Positions 17,589-27,159 of a stretch of DNA of 64,000 bases are shown here, in pieces. The stretch is from contig DAOTXW010000062.1 of assembly GCA_034435035.1 (NCBI GenBank), forward strand, positions 1-64,000, read 5' to 3'. Numbering within the stretch: position 1 is the stretch's first letter; each line of letters opens with the position of its first letter. Both the position numbers and the translations under genes were made by a program. A model generated the notes under the pieces. It did no database searches. It was not told the DNA's origin and worked only from the letters and a program-made list of their open reading frames with translations. The stretch is from JAHEME01 sp034435035 (GTDB lineage Bacteria > Chloroflexota > Anaerolineae > Aggregatilineales > UBA3940).

Positions 17589-18464
17589 ATGCTGCGTGGA
17601 TCCATTGTCCCAGTCGTGACGCCGTTTAAAGATGGCACCCTTGATCTGGACGGCTTGGCCCGTCTCATCGACTGGCAGATCGCTAACGGTTCGCACGGCA
17701 TCTCTGTCACTGGCACTACCGGCGAGCCTTCCTCGCTAACGACTGAGGAGCGCGAGCAGGTCATTCGCGCTGCTGCCGGGGTTGTTAATCGTCGGGTGCC
17801 GTTTGTGCCGGGGACTGGCTCTGCCAATCACGCTGAGACAGTGCGTCTCACTCGCTTTGCGCAGTCGGTAGGCGCGGATGCCGCACTCGTCATCACCCCC
17901 TACTACAGTCGTCCTTCCCAGGAAGGCCTGTTCCGTCACTTCGATGCGATCGCGCGGAGTGTGGACATCCCGCTGATTCTGTACAACATCCCGGGGCGCA
18001 CCGCAGTCAACCTGGAGATAGACACCGTGGCGCGGCTGAAGGATTCTCATCCCGGCATCATCGGCGTCAAGGAGTCCAACAAGGACTTTGAACATATTAA
18101 CCGGCTGCTACACCGGATGGGGCGGGACTTTCTGGTTTATTCCGGCATTGAGCTGCTGTGTTTCCCTATCCTGGCTATTGGCGGGGCGGGCTATATCAGC
18201 GCCACCGGCAACCTGATGCCGCGTGAAGTTGCCAGCCTCTATGATCTCGTAACTGCCGGACGCTGGCAGGAAGCGCAGGACCTGCATTACCACCTCCTGC
18301 CACTCAACGATGCGGTTTTTCTGGAGATCAATCCTGTCCCCGTCAAGACCGCGCTGGGGCTGATGGGGAAGATCAGCCCGGAGGTCAGGCTTCCCCTGGG
18401 GCCGCTCTCCACGGCCAACCAGGAGCGCCTGGTGCAGGTGATGCGGCAGTACAAACTGATCTGA
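17589..18464 (+). CDS. DapA-family class I aldolase, probably HpaI-type
   Basis: The 291-residue protein has DapA/NAL-family hallmarks: GTTGEPSSL near residue 42, YNIPGRTAVNL near 135 (Tyr of the catalytic relay) and GVKESN with the Schiff-base Lys near 162. It could be 4-hydroxy-tetrahydrodipicolinate synthase, but no lysine-pathway gene is near. It heads an operon with an HpaG-like and an HpaE-like gene. A DapA-derived subfamily that stands in for HpaI (2,4-dihydroxyhept-2-ene-1,7-dioate aldolase) is known from such 4-hydroxyphenylacetate gene sets, which makes that function the favoured inference. Confidence 0.75.
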   Translation: MLRGSIVPVVTPFKDGTLDLDGLARLIDWQIANGSHGISVTGTTGEPSSLTTEEREQVIRAAAGVVNRRVPFVPGTGSANHAETVRLTRFAQSVGADAALVITPYYSRPSQEGLFRHFDAIARSVDIPLILYNIPGRTAVNLEIDTVARLKDSHPGIIGVKESNKDFEHINRLLHRMGRDFLVYSGIELLCFPILAIGGAGYISATGNLMPREVASLYDLVTAGRWQEAQDLHYHLLPLNDAVFLEINPVPVKTALGLMGKISPEVRLPLGPLSTANQERLVQVMRQYKLI

Positions 18465-18482
18465 AATGCAGGAGGCTTCCGG

Positions 18483-19232
18483 ATGAGGCTCGTCCGCTTT
18501 GCTGCTGATGGCCGCGTGCTCTGGGGGCAGATGGAAAGCAACCAGCTGATCGCCTCTGACTCCAGCATCTATGATCCAGAAGCAGTGATCTGGCTCCCGC
18601 CGGCAGAGCATGGCGTCAAGGCGATCGGCCTGGCGCTCAACTACTCGGATCGCGCTGAGGAGTTCAACCTGGAAAAGCCAGCTGTGCCGGTGCTTTTCCA
18701 CAAAAGCCCCTCCACATTCATCGGCCACCGGGGCCGGGTGATCTACCCGCGTGGCGCCGACTATCTGCACTATGAGAATGAGTTGGTCGTCGTGATCGGG
18801 GAGCGCTGCCGCCGCGTGCCCGCCGGACAGGCTGACCGGTATATCCTGGGCTACACGATCGGCAACGACGTGACGGTGCGAGACTTCGTAACTAACTACT
18901 ATCGTCCTCCCGTCAAAGCCAAGGGCTTTGACACATTCGGGCCGCTGGGCCCCTGGATTGTAACCGCTGACGAGCTGGCCGACCCATCGACGCTGGAACT
19001 GCGAACCTATGTGAACGGCACGCTGCGCCAGCAGGGCAACACCCGTGACCTGACTTTCAGCGTCCCGGAGCTGGTTGCCTACATCAGCGACTTCATGACC
19101 CTCGAACGCGGAGACCTGATCTGGACGGGCAGTCCACAGGGAATCAGCCGTGTCAAGCCCGGTGATGTGATGCGCTGCGAGATCGACGGGATCGGCGCCC
19201 TGGAGAATCCAGTGGTTGAGGAGCAGGCGTGA
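18483..19232 (+). CDS. Fumarylacetoacetate-hydrolase-fold protein, HpaG-like
   Basis: The 249-residue protein has the FAH catalytic domain from about residue 40 on. HYENELVVVIG provides two metal-binding acidic residues and TIGNDVTVRD the third, and GDLIWTGSPQGISRVKPGD is the usual C-terminal signature. The family includes 5-oxopent-3-ene-tricarboxylate decarboxylase/isomerase (HpaG), acylpyruvases and oxaloacetate decarboxylases. The neighbouring HpaE-like dehydrogenase, whose start codon overlaps this stop, points to the ring-cleavage role. Ribosome site AGGAGG is at good spacing. Confidence 0.82.
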   Translation: MRLVRFAADGRVLWGQMESNQLIASDSSIYDPEAVIWLPPAEHGVKAIGLALNYSDRAEEFNLEKPAVPVLFHKSPSTFIGHRGRVIYPRGADYLHYENELVVVIGERCRRVPAGQADRYILGYTIGNDVTVRDFVTNYYRPPVKAKGFDTFGPLGPWIVTADELADPSTLELRTYVNGTLRQQGNTRDLTFSVPELVAYISDFMTLERGDLIWTGSPQGISRVKPGDVMRCEIDGIGALENPVVEEQA

Positions 19233-20716
19233 TGACAGACTACCAGTACCGCGTCCGGCACTTTATTGATGGGGAGTACGTGGACAGCATTGCCGGGGAG
19301 GTGTTTGAGACGCTCAACCCGGCGACCAATCGCCCGATCGGGAGTGTGGCCGATGGACGATCGGCGGATATCGACCGGGCGGTGTACGCCGCCCGCCGCG
19401 CCTTTGATGAGGGCCCCTGGCCGCGCCTGAAGGCAGAAGATCGCAGCCGCCTGCTGCGTCGAATCGCCGACGGAATTGAGAAGCACCAGGACGAGATCGT
19501 CAATCGGGAAGTGGCTGACACCGGAGTGCCGATCAGCCAGATCAGCAAAGGAGCCATCCCGCGGGCAGCTTATAACTTCCACTATTTCGCGGAGATGACA
19601 CACCGCGTTATCGGCGAGTCGTTCCCGCTGAATGGCGAGTTTCTTAACTATAGCATCCGGCGGCCTGTGGGGGTTGCCGGGCTGATCACACCCTGGAACG
19701 TGCCGTTCATGCTGGAAACGTGGAAAGTCGCTCCCTGTCTGGCATTCGGCAATACCTGTATCCTCAAGCCGGCCGAATGGTCGCCGCTGAGCGCCGATAT
19801 CCTGGGGCGCATCGTGCAGGAGGCCGACCTGCCGCCGGGTGTGTTCAACATTGTGCAGGGATTCGGAGAAACGGCCGGCGCGCCGCTGGTCGCGCACCCG
19901 GGCGTCCAGGTGATCAGCTTCACTGGCGAAACAAGCACCGGGATGGAGATCATCCGCAACGGCGCAGCAACGCTGAAGCGATACTCGATGGAGCTGGGTG
20001 GCAAGTCCCCTACCATTGTTTTTGAGGATGCGGATTTGGATCGTGCGCTGGATGGTGCCATCTTCCAGGTTTACAGCCTGAATGGCGAGCGCTGCACTGC
20101 CGGATCGAGGCTGCTGCTGGAAGATACGATCCATGATGATTTTGTTGAGCGCCTGGCAGCGCGTGTACAGGCGATCCGCGTGGGCGACCCGTTTGATCCG
20201 AGCACCGAGGTGGGCCCACTGATCCACCCCGACCACTGGCAGCGCGTCTATAACTACATGGACGTGGCGCGGTCACAGGGGGCAGTGGTGCGTGTGGGCG
20301 GCGGCCGCCCGTCGCACCTGCCGGACGGGAACTACTTCAGCCCTGCGCTGATCACCGGTGTGCGCAATGATATGCGCATCGCCCAGGAGGAGGTCTTCGG
20401 TCCGGTGCTGGTCGTCATCCCCTTCCGGGATGAAGCGGAGGCGGTTCGTCTGGCCAATGATGTGCGCTACGGGCTGGCCGGCTATGTGTGGACGCGTGAT
20501 ATTCAGCGTGGACATCGCGTAGCGCATGCCGTGGACAGCGGAATGATCTGGATCAACAGCCACAATGTCCGCGATCTTCGGACTCCGTTTGGAGGCAGCA
20601 AACAGAGTGGGATTGGCCGAGAGGGCGACCACTACAGCCTGGAACTGTATACCGAGGTCAAGACGGTGCATATTGCGCTCGGAGCGCACCGCATCCCACG
20701 ATTGGGGGCCACCTGA
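19232..20716 (+). CDS. Aldehyde dehydrogenase, HpaE-like
   Basis: The 494-residue NAD(P)-dependent aldehyde dehydrogenase shows ITPWNVPFMLETWKVAP, LKPAEWSP, ELGGKSP and the catalytic Cys in NGERCTAGSRL (about residue 289). These segments resemble 5-carboxymethyl-2-hydroxymuconate semialdehyde dehydrogenase (HpaE), which oxidises the meta-cleavage product of homoprotocatechuate. Both a GTG at 19229 and the ATG at 19232 overlap the hpaG-like stop, so translation is coupled. No hydroxylase, dioxygenase, HpaF or HpaH gene is present in the window, so the rest of the pathway must lie elsewhere or the substrate differs. Confidence 0.85.
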   Translation: MTDYQYRVRHFIDGEYVDSIAGEVFETLNPATNRPIGSVADGRSADIDRAVYAARRAFDEGPWPRLKAEDRSRLLRRIADGIEKHQDEIVNREVADTGVPISQISKGAIPRAAYNFHYFAEMTHRVIGESFPLNGEFLNYSIRRPVGVAGLITPWNVPFMLETWKVAPCLAFGNTCILKPAEWSPLSADILGRIVQEADLPPGVFNIVQGFGETAGAPLVAHPGVQVISFTGETSTGMEIIRNGAATLKRYSMELGGKSPTIVFEDADLDRALDGAIFQVYSLNGERCTAGSRLLLEDTIHDDFVERLAARVQAIRVGDPFDPSTEVGPLIHPDHWQRVYNYMDVARSQGAVVRVGGGRPSHLPDGNYFSPALITGVRNDMRIAQEEVFGPVLVVIPFRDEAEAVRLANDVRYGLAGYVWTRDIQRGHRVAHAVDSGMIWINSHNVRDLRTPFGGSKQSGIGREGDHYSLELYTEVKTVHIALGAHRIPRLGAT

Positions 20717-20718
20717 TC

Positions 20719-20744
20719 GGCGGGCTGCCTGTCATGCGCCCGCC
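20719..20744. terminator. Weak hairpin between convergent genes
   Basis: A 7-bp stem, GGCGGGC with GCCCGCC, encloses a 12-base loop directly after the hpaE-like stop. It lies between the ends of two convergent genes and could end either transcript. It has no T tract. Confidence 0.35.
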
Positions 20745-20764
20745 CCGCTATGGCTGGGCATCGC

Positions 20765-21952
20765 TCACGGGGCCGGGTCGGCCCACCGCCATGTGGAACC
20801 TTCGCGGGTGTCTTCTATCAGCACGCCAAGCTCGAGCAATACCTCACGCAGGCTGTCCGCCTGCGCCCATTGTCGAGCTGTGCGCAGATCGTTCCGCCAG
20901 CGCACCAGCAGATCGACAAAAGGGGCAGCGTCAGGGTGCAGACCCTGGCTGGTCGGCTGCTGGGCTGAGATCGTCAGCATCAGGGCCCGCCGCATCGCCT
21001 CCTCAGCCTGCTGGACCCGATCCCACTCGTGGCGCTGCCGTGCACTGGACAGCATCTCAAGCTGGGCATGCATGTAGGCGCTGACGTTGGCAGCAGAAAG
21101 CTCCTCGTCACTGCCATGCATCTGGGTCTGATCCTGCTGCCGGATGTCGCCTGCCGCGATAGACCGCAGTAGATCCAGACTGAACTGCTCCCCGGCGCGG
21201 AAGATTTGATCGACGCCAGCACGCCGAAGCGTCACACGCCCTCTGCCCGCCACCTCGCCCACACCCTCACTCAGGCGCAGTATGCAGGCCGTATTCTCGT
21301 CAATCCCCAGCACAGTGGTTGAAGCGGGCAGCAGCGGCTCCAAGAGCACCCAGCGCAGCTCACCGACGAAGCAGTAGCGGGTATCATGGTCGCCTCCGCT
21401 GGTATTGTTCCAGTGGGGGACAACGCAAACCTCAAAGCCGTAGTGCCCCAGGATGTCCAGCCCTTCCACCCAGTGCGGCTGTTCACCCACCTTGTAGATC
21501 TCGTACACGGGGATCGTGTACCGCCCGACCGTCAGCGCAGCGGCGCTCGACAGCACCAGGGCCGCCCCGTGATCCAGAGCTGCCAGCATGGCATCCAGCA
21601 CCAGCGTCCCCCGCCAGTTGTCGATGGCATAGGTGGGGCTGCCCGGTCCTGCGAAAATATAGTTGGCCTGTTGCAAGGCCACCGCTGCTGCCTGGGCTTC
21701 CCGGAGAGGGATATTCGCGGCGGACTTGAAGGCAACCTGTGTCAGATTGCAGTTCAGCCGCAGCTTGAAGTACTCGATCGCTTTCTCAGCGATCAAATCG
21801 GCGTTCAGCTGGAAGCCAGCAGGCGTATCGACAAAAACAGCCCGGATCGGTGAGGCAACCAGTGACATAGCCCGCCGGTGAACAGCTGCCATTCCGGGAG
21901 TCATCTCTCCTGATCCCATCAATACCAACAGCCCCGGTGCGCTTTGTGCCAT
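20765..21952 (-). CDS. S51-like peptidase/glutamine-amidotransferase-fold protein fused to a CysRS C-terminal tail
   Basis: The 395-residue protein has two parts. Residues about 5-240 look like the PepE/cyanophycinase (S51) fold: LVLMGSGEMTPGM, a FAGPGSPTYA loop and LVLSSAAALTVG around the expected nucleophile Ser. The Gly residues of the usual GxSAG elbow are replaced. After a spacer, the last 50 residues (VDLLVRWRNDLRTARQWAQAD through IEDTREGSTWRW) closely match the C-terminal end of cysteinyl-tRNA synthetase, without any synthetase catalytic domain. ATG at 21952 is preferred over a GTG six codons upstream because GAGGGA precedes it. The substrate is unknown. Confidence 0.75.
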   Translation of the reverse strand: MAQSAPGLLVLMGSGEMTPGMAAVHRRAMSLVASPIRAVFVDTPAGFQLNADLIAEKAIEYFKLRLNCNLTQVAFKSAANIPLREAQAAAVALQQANYIFAGPGSPTYAIDNWRGTLVLDAMLAALDHGAALVLSSAAALTVGRYTIPVYEIYKVGEQPHWVEGLDILGHYGFEVCVVPHWNNTSGGDHDTRYCFVGELRWVLLEPLLPASTTVLGIDENTACILRLSEGVGEVAGRGRVTLRRAGVDQIFRAGEQFSLDLLRSIAAGDIRQQDQTQMHGSDEELSAANVSAYMHAQLEMLSSARQRHEWDRVQQAEEAMRRALMLTISAQQPTSQGLHPDAAPFVDLLVRWRNDLRTARQWAQADSLREVLLELGVLIEDTREGSTWRWADPAP

Positions 21953-22102
21953 GTAGTGCAATTCCCTCACGGACCTGGTTCATAACAGGGAAGATTGAGA
22001 TACAAACATATTGATTGTAGCAGGTGCAGCGGCTGTATCCAGATTAAACGCGCACCGGCAGAAGATTGCATAACCTCTGCCGTACAGGGCAGGGCATTTT
22101 GC

Positions 22103-24163
22103 TTACTCCTCATTCTGCTCCATATCCGCGACCGGCAGGATGCGATCCTGCTCCCAGATCGGGATGCTGTCGCGCCGGAAGTGTCTCAGCGCCAGCACCT
22201 CGCGTAGCTCAAACACCTGATCACGCAGCAAAGCGGCCTTCTCAAACTCGAGGCTGGCAGCGGCCTCTTTCATCTGCGCCTCCAGTTCACGGATGAGCCG
22301 CTCCAGGTCATCCTGCGGGAGATCCCGGGCAGCCAGCCCGGCTGAGGCAGGCTCCTCCTGAGCGAACTGTCGGACGCGCTCGGTCAGATCATGCACCTGC
22401 TTGACGATGCTGGTCGGCACAATGCCGTGCTGTTCATTGTATGCCACCTGCTTGGCCCGGCGGCGATTCGTCTCGTCGATAGCAGCCTTCATCGCTTCTG
22501 AGATCTGGCTGGCATACATGATCACGCGGCCATTCACGTGTCGCGCGGCGCGGCCGATGGTCTGGATCAGTGCCGTCTCTGAGCGAAGAAAGCCCTGCCG
22601 GTCAGCGTCCAGTATCGCAACCAGAGACACCTCCGGCAGGTCGAGGCCCTCGCGCAGCAGGTTGATGCCCACCACCACATCATAAACCCCCAATCGCAGG
22701 TCACGCAGGATCTCGATCCGCTCGAGGGTGTCAACCTCGCTGTGCAGGTAGTGGACCTTGATGCCCAGTTCCATCAGGTAGTCCGCCAATTTCTCGGCCA
22801 TGCGCTTGGTGAGGGTGGTGATGAGGGCTCGCTCGGCTCGCTCCACGCGTCGTCGGACCTCCCCCACCAGATCGTCGATCTGGCCTTCAACGGGGCGCAC
22901 CTCCACTTCGGGGTCCACCAGCCCGGTGGGCCGAATGATCTGCTCAACGATCTGCTGGCTGTGCTTCAGCTCATAAGGGCCGGGTGTGGCGCTCGTATAG
23001 ATCACCTGGCCAATCCGATCCTCGAATTCTTCGAAGCTCAGGGGCCGGTTATCCAGTGCACTGGGGAGGCGGAACCCATAATCTACCAGCGTCTGCTTGC
23101 GGCTGCGGTCGCCGCCCCACATGCCCCGGATCTGCGGGAGGGTCATATGAGACTCGTCGATGATCAGCAGGTAGTCCTGCGGGAAGTAATCAATGAGCGT
23201 TGACGGCGGTGAGCCAGCAGGGCGGCGGTCAAGATGGCGGGAATAATTCTCGATCCCGGAGCAGAATCCCACCTCACGCAGCATCTCAAGATCGTAATGG
23301 GTGCGCTGTTCAAGCCGCTGAGCCTCCAGCAGGCGATCCTGCTGCCGCAGCAGTTGCAGGCGTTCGGTCAGTTCAATCTCAATGTCCCCAATTGCTTCCT
23401 GAAGCGTATCCATCTCCGTGATGAACTGGGCTGTGGGGGCAATTGTCACCTCTGCCAGGTCCTGCAGTACCTCGCCGGTCAGTGGATCCAGCTCAGTGAT
23501 GCGCTCGATATCGTCCCCCCAGAGGCTGACCCGGATCGCCCGGTCAGTGTAGCCGGGCATGATCTCCAGCGTATCGCCCCGCACCCGGAAGGTTCCGTGC
23601 TTCAGGTCCAGGTCGTTGCGATCGTACTGAATGCGCACCAGATGGCGGAGCACTTCATTGCGTCGTACCGTCTGACCGACACGGAGCGTAAGCATGGCTT
23701 CGCGCCAGATCTCGGGCCGGCCAAGGCCGTAGATACAGGAGACTGAGGCTACAATCAGGACATCACGACGGCTCAGCAGGGAGGCGGTTGCGGCCAGGCG
23801 CAGCCGCTCGATCTCATCGTTGATTGATGTGTCCTTCTCAATATACAGGTCCCGCTGCGGGACGTAGGCTTCCGGCTGATAGTAGTCGTAGTAGGAGACA
23901 AAGTACTCCACGGCGTTATCCGGGAAGAACGCCTTGAACTCGGCGTACAGCTGGGCGGCGAGAGTCTTATTGTGCGCCATGACCAGGGTGGGGCGCTGCG
24001 TCTGCTGCACAATCTGGGCCATCACGAAGGTCTTGCCAGTGCCGGTGGCGCCCAGCAGCGTCTGGTGCTTGAGGCCCCGGTTGAGGCCATCCACCAACAG
24101 AGCAATGGCCTCCGGCTGGTCGCCGGTTGGCTGGAACTCGGTCTTCAGGCTGAAGGCAGGCAT
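22103..24163 (-). CDS. uvrB: Excinuclease ABC subunit B
   Basis: The 686-residue DNA-damage recognition helicase of nucleotide excision repair. Walker A GATGTGKT is at residues 38-45. The damage-probing beta-hairpin region is VSYYDYYQPEAYVP through SVSCIYGLG. Helicase motifs include IDESHMTLPQ, TSATPG and QTIGRAARHV. The C-terminal UVR coiled coil (LERLIRELEAQMKEAAASLEFEKAA) binds UvrC. Length is normal. mutS lies upstream on the same strand, so the two repair genes sit together, but a 101-base gap with its own -10 element separates them. Confidence 0.97.
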   Translation of the reverse strand: MPAFSLKTEFQPTGDQPEAIALLVDGLNRGLKHQTLLGATGTGKTFVMAQIVQQTQRPTLVMAHNKTLAAQLYAEFKAFFPDNAVEYFVSYYDYYQPEAYVPQRDLYIEKDTSINDEIERLRLAATASLLSRRDVLIVASVSCIYGLGRPEIWREAMLTLRVGQTVRRNEVLRHLVRIQYDRNDLDLKHGTFRVRGDTLEIMPGYTDRAIRVSLWGDDIERITELDPLTGEVLQDLAEVTIAPTAQFITEMDTLQEAIGDIEIELTERLQLLRQQDRLLEAQRLEQRTHYDLEMLREVGFCSGIENYSRHLDRRPAGSPPSTLIDYFPQDYLLIIDESHMTLPQIRGMWGGDRSRKQTLVDYGFRLPSALDNRPLSFEEFEDRIGQVIYTSATPGPYELKHSQQIVEQIIRPTGLVDPEVEVRPVEGQIDDLVGEVRRRVERAERALITTLTKRMAEKLADYLMELGIKVHYLHSEVDTLERIEILRDLRLGVYDVVVGINLLREGLDLPEVSLVAILDADRQGFLRSETALIQTIGRAARHVNGRVIMYASQISEAMKAAIDETNRRRAKQVAYNEQHGIVPTSIVKQVHDLTERVRQFAQEEPASAGLAARDLPQDDLERLIRELEAQMKEAAASLEFEKAALLRDQVFELREVLALRHFRRDSIPIWEQDRILPVADMEQNEE

Positions 24164-24205
24164 CGGGGGGACTCCTGCTGACTAGAACAGCGGTTCGAGC
24201 AGCTG

Positions 24206-24214
24206 AGTATAGCA
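24206..24214 (-). promoter_or_regulatory. Extended -10 element before uvrB
   Basis: On the minus strand the sequence reads TGC followed by TATACT, an extended -10 arrangement 43 bases before the uvrB ATG. The -35 region is weak. No LexA-type box is obvious to me in this gap. Confidence 0.45.
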
Positions 24215-24264
24215 CTGCCGTTCCGAATCTTCCATTGAGTGCCAGGCGGAAGAGCTCCCGGAGT

Positions 24265-26901
24265 CTACCGATCCCGGCTGTCAAGCCGCGCGCGGCGCTG
24301 CAGCTCATAGAGCCGCGTGATGGCGTCTATCGGCGACATCGCCTCGATGTTCAGCTCGCGCAGTTCCTCAAGCACCGGGTGAGGTCCATCCACCGCAAAG
24401 GACAACTGCCCTGCCCTGTCGGCCCGGGTTGGTCTGGCAGCCGGCTCGCCGGTGATCGCCCACACGTTATGCTGCTTCTCAAGCACCTCCAGGATCTTCG
24501 CAGCGCGCTGAACCACTGCGCGAGGAACCCCGGCTAACTGTGCCACGTGAATGCCGTAGCTCTTATCGGCCCGGCCGGGCGCGATGGTATGCAGAAAAGC
24601 GACCCGGTCACCCTGTTCGGCGACCTGCACCGTATAGTTAGCGACGCCAGGGAGGATGTTCTCCAGCTCTGTCAACTCGTGGTAGTGAGTCGCAAACAGC
24701 GTCTTGCCGCCTTTCCCCGGGTGATTGTGAAGATACTCCAGCACCGCGCGGGCAATGGCCAGGCCATCATAGGTGCTGGTGCCCCGCCCGATCTCGTCAA
24801 GGATGATCAGGCTGCGGCGGCTGCTCTGCTGAAGGATCAATGCTGTCTCGACCATCTCAACCATAAAGGTGGACTGGCCGGCGCTGATCTCATCCTGCGC
24901 GCCGATGCGCGTGAAGATGCGATCTACCAGGCCGATGTGCGCCTCATCGGCGGGCACAAAGCTGCCAATCTGAGCCAGCAGCACAATCAGCGCGGTCTGC
25001 CGCAGGTAGGTGCTCTTGCCCGACATATTTGGGCCGGTGATGATATGGATGCGCTTGCCGTTGGCAAAGCTCACATCATTGGGCACGAAGCGCTCGCTTC
25101 GGAGCAGGTGTTCAACGACCGGGTGCCGGCCAGCGCGGATTTCCAGCACGTCGTCCGTGCTTAGAAGCGGGCGTGTGTAGCCATTCCGGGCTGCCACATC
25201 AGCCAGCGCGACACAGGCATCCAGGCAGGCCAGGTTGCGAGCTGTGCTGGCAAGCGCCTCTCCATGCCGGGCAATGGTTTGCAGCAGCTCTCGATACAGC
25301 CGCACTTCCAGCTTATGGATCTCATCCTCTGCACTCAGCAGCCGGACTTCGATCTCCTTCATCTCGGAGGTGATATAGCGCTCAGCATTGACCAGCGTCT
25401 GCTTGCGGATGTAATCGGTCGGCACCGCATCCGCGTTGGCGCGGGTGACCTCAATGTAATATCCGAAGACTTTGTTGTAACCTACTTTGAGGGTCTTGAT
25501 GCCAGTGCGCTCACGCTCGACGGCTTCCAGGCTGTTGATGTACTGCCGCGCGCTGGCGCTGGCATTGATGATTGCGTCCAGTTCGGGCGAGTAGCCCGCT
25601 CGGATCACCCCGATGGCATTGAGGGTAGCCGGTGGGTCGTCTGCCAGCGCCAGGGCGATCAGGCTGGCGATGTCCTCCAACGGGTCCAGCTGCTGCCCCA
25701 GATCACGCAGCACCTGACTCTGACCGATCAGCAAGCCGCGCAGGTGCGGAATAGCCGTCAGGGTATCCCTGAGCGCGAGCAATTCCCGCGGCGCGGCGGA
25801 GCCGCCCATGACGCGGGTGGTCAGGCGCTCCAGGTCGGCGATGCTGCGCAGCCCGTCGATCACCTGGGCACGCAGCACCCCATCCACAAACAGGGCCTCG
25901 ACGACGTCCAGGCGGTTCTGCAGGCGGGCGAGGTCAAGCAGCGGCTGGCTGACCCACTGGCGCAGCAGGCGCCCCCCCATTGCTGTGGTGGTGCGGTCAA
26001 GAATATCAAGCAGGGACCCCCGCGACTGACGCCCGCGAATGGTTTCGGTCAGCTCCAGGTTGCGCCGGGTAGCGGCATCAAGCACCATATACTCGCCGGT
26101 GGAATAGGTGGTCAGCCCACGCAGATGGCTGAGCATACCGCGCTGCGTCTCCTGCAAATACTGGAGGATCGCGCCAGCCGCCGAAGTCGCCAGCGGCAGA
26201 TCGGCCAGCCCGAAGGCGGCCAGCGTGCTGGCTTCAAAGTGGTGCTCAAGCGCCCTGGCCGCGTTATGCTCATCAAAGCGCCAGTCGGGCAGCGGCGTGA
26301 TGGACAAACCTTCGCCAAGGAGCAGCAAATCCCGGTCAACGACGGTCTGCGGAAGCAGGCACTCGCGAGGCCCCAGCCGTGCTAATTCCTGCTGGAGCTG
26401 GCCGGCTACCCCCTCCCCGACAAGCTCCGTGGCAGCAAATTCGCCGGTTGAGACATCGGCATAGGCCAGCCCTATGGCCACAGGTCGATCAGCTTCGGTG
26501 CGAAAGCGCGGACTGAGGGCGAGCAGGTAGTTGTTGCGTTTCTCCGGCAGCAGAGCGGGTTCTACCACCGTGCCCGGCGTCACCACCCGCACAACTTCTC
26601 GTGGCATTAACCCGTCAATAGGTTCATCGCCAACCTGCTCACAAATCGCGACGTGATAGCCCCGGTCAATCAGACGGGCGATGTAGTTCTCGGCGGCATG
26701 GTGCGGCACGCCTGCCATCGGAACACGCTTATTTTTAGAGACATTCCGGCTGGTCAGGACAATGTCAAGCTCCTGTGAGACGATCTCGGCATCCGCGTCG
26801 AATGTCTCGTAGAAGTCGCCGAGCCGGAAGAATACAATCGCGTTCGGAAACTGCCGCTTGACGTCCAGGTACTGCTGTCGAACAGGCGTGGCTTCGGTCA
26901 C
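24265..26901 (-). CDS. mutS: DNA mismatch repair protein MutS
   Basis: The 878-residue MutS recognises mismatches and small loops. The mismatch-binding motif RLGDFYETF (Phe-x-Glu) is near residue 33. The connector contains MAGVPHHAAENYIARLI, the ATPase has Walker A GPNMSGKST and Walker B LIILDEIGRGTSTYDGLAIA, and the C-terminus is the short dimerisation helix. I place the start at the GTG at 26901 because GAGG lies 6 bases before it. A TTG four codons earlier would overlap that ribosome site. No mutL is visible downstream; uvrB follows. Confidence 0.96.
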   Translation of the reverse strand: MTEATPVRQQYLDVKRQFPNAIVFFRLGDFYETFDADAEIVSQELDIVLTSRNVSKNKRVPMAGVPHHAAENYIARLIDRGYHVAICEQVGDEPIDGLMPREVVRVVTPGTVVEPALLPEKRNNYLLALSPRFRTEADRPVAIGLAYADVSTGEFAATELVGEGVAGQLQQELARLGPRECLLPQTVVDRDLLLLGEGLSITPLPDWRFDEHNAARALEHHFEASTLAAFGLADLPLATSAAGAILQYLQETQRGMLSHLRGLTTYSTGEYMVLDAATRRNLELTETIRGRQSRGSLLDILDRTTTAMGGRLLRQWVSQPLLDLARLQNRLDVVEALFVDGVLRAQVIDGLRSIADLERLTTRVMGGSAAPRELLALRDTLTAIPHLRGLLIGQSQVLRDLGQQLDPLEDIASLIALALADDPPATLNAIGVIRAGYSPELDAIINASASARQYINSLEAVERERTGIKTLKVGYNKVFGYYIEVTRANADAVPTDYIRKQTLVNAERYITSEMKEIEVRLLSAEDEIHKLEVRLYRELLQTIARHGEALASTARNLACLDACVALADVAARNGYTRPLLSTDDVLEIRAGRHPVVEHLLRSERFVPNDVSFANGKRIHIITGPNMSGKSTYLRQTALIVLLAQIGSFVPADEAHIGLVDRIFTRIGAQDEISAGQSTFMVEMVETALILQQSSRRSLIILDEIGRGTSTYDGLAIARAVLEYLHNHPGKGGKTLFATHYHELTELENILPGVANYTVQVAEQGDRVAFLHTIAPGRADKSYGIHVAQLAGVPRAVVQRAAKILEVLEKQHNVWAITGEPAARPTRADRAGQLSFAVDGPHPVLEELRELNIEAMSPIDAITRLYELQRRARLDSRDR

Positions 26902-26942
26902 CAGACACCTCAAGGACTCGCCGGGAGTATCAGTATGCGCCG

Positions 26943-26972
26943 ATTCTATGTGTTACCCTGATCAGATACCAA
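26943..26972 (-). promoter_or_regulatory. Putative promoter of mutS
   Basis: Read on the minus strand, TTGGTA (26972-26967) and TAGAAT (26948-26943) are 18 bases apart, about 42 bases before the GTG start of mutS. Both boxes deviate from consensus at two positions or fewer. Confidence 0.45.
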
Positions 26973-27159
26973 ATGATCCCGGGATGGCCAGAGCGATTGT
27001 GCAGTTCATCACAAACCTAACCTGATACTCCTCTCTATTCAAATGCGCCAAAACCCATTATCATAAGCTGAAGCGCTGTGCGCCTAGCTGAATCCTTCGC
27101 AGGAAATGCCCTCACCCAGATACTTAGCAGCCCGACGTACCACCATCAGGAGAAAGCCA

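Noticed and set aside
17589..18464. Assigning the gene symbol dapA
   Set aside because: Family membership is clear but operon context favours a ring-cleavage aldolase, so no symbol was given.
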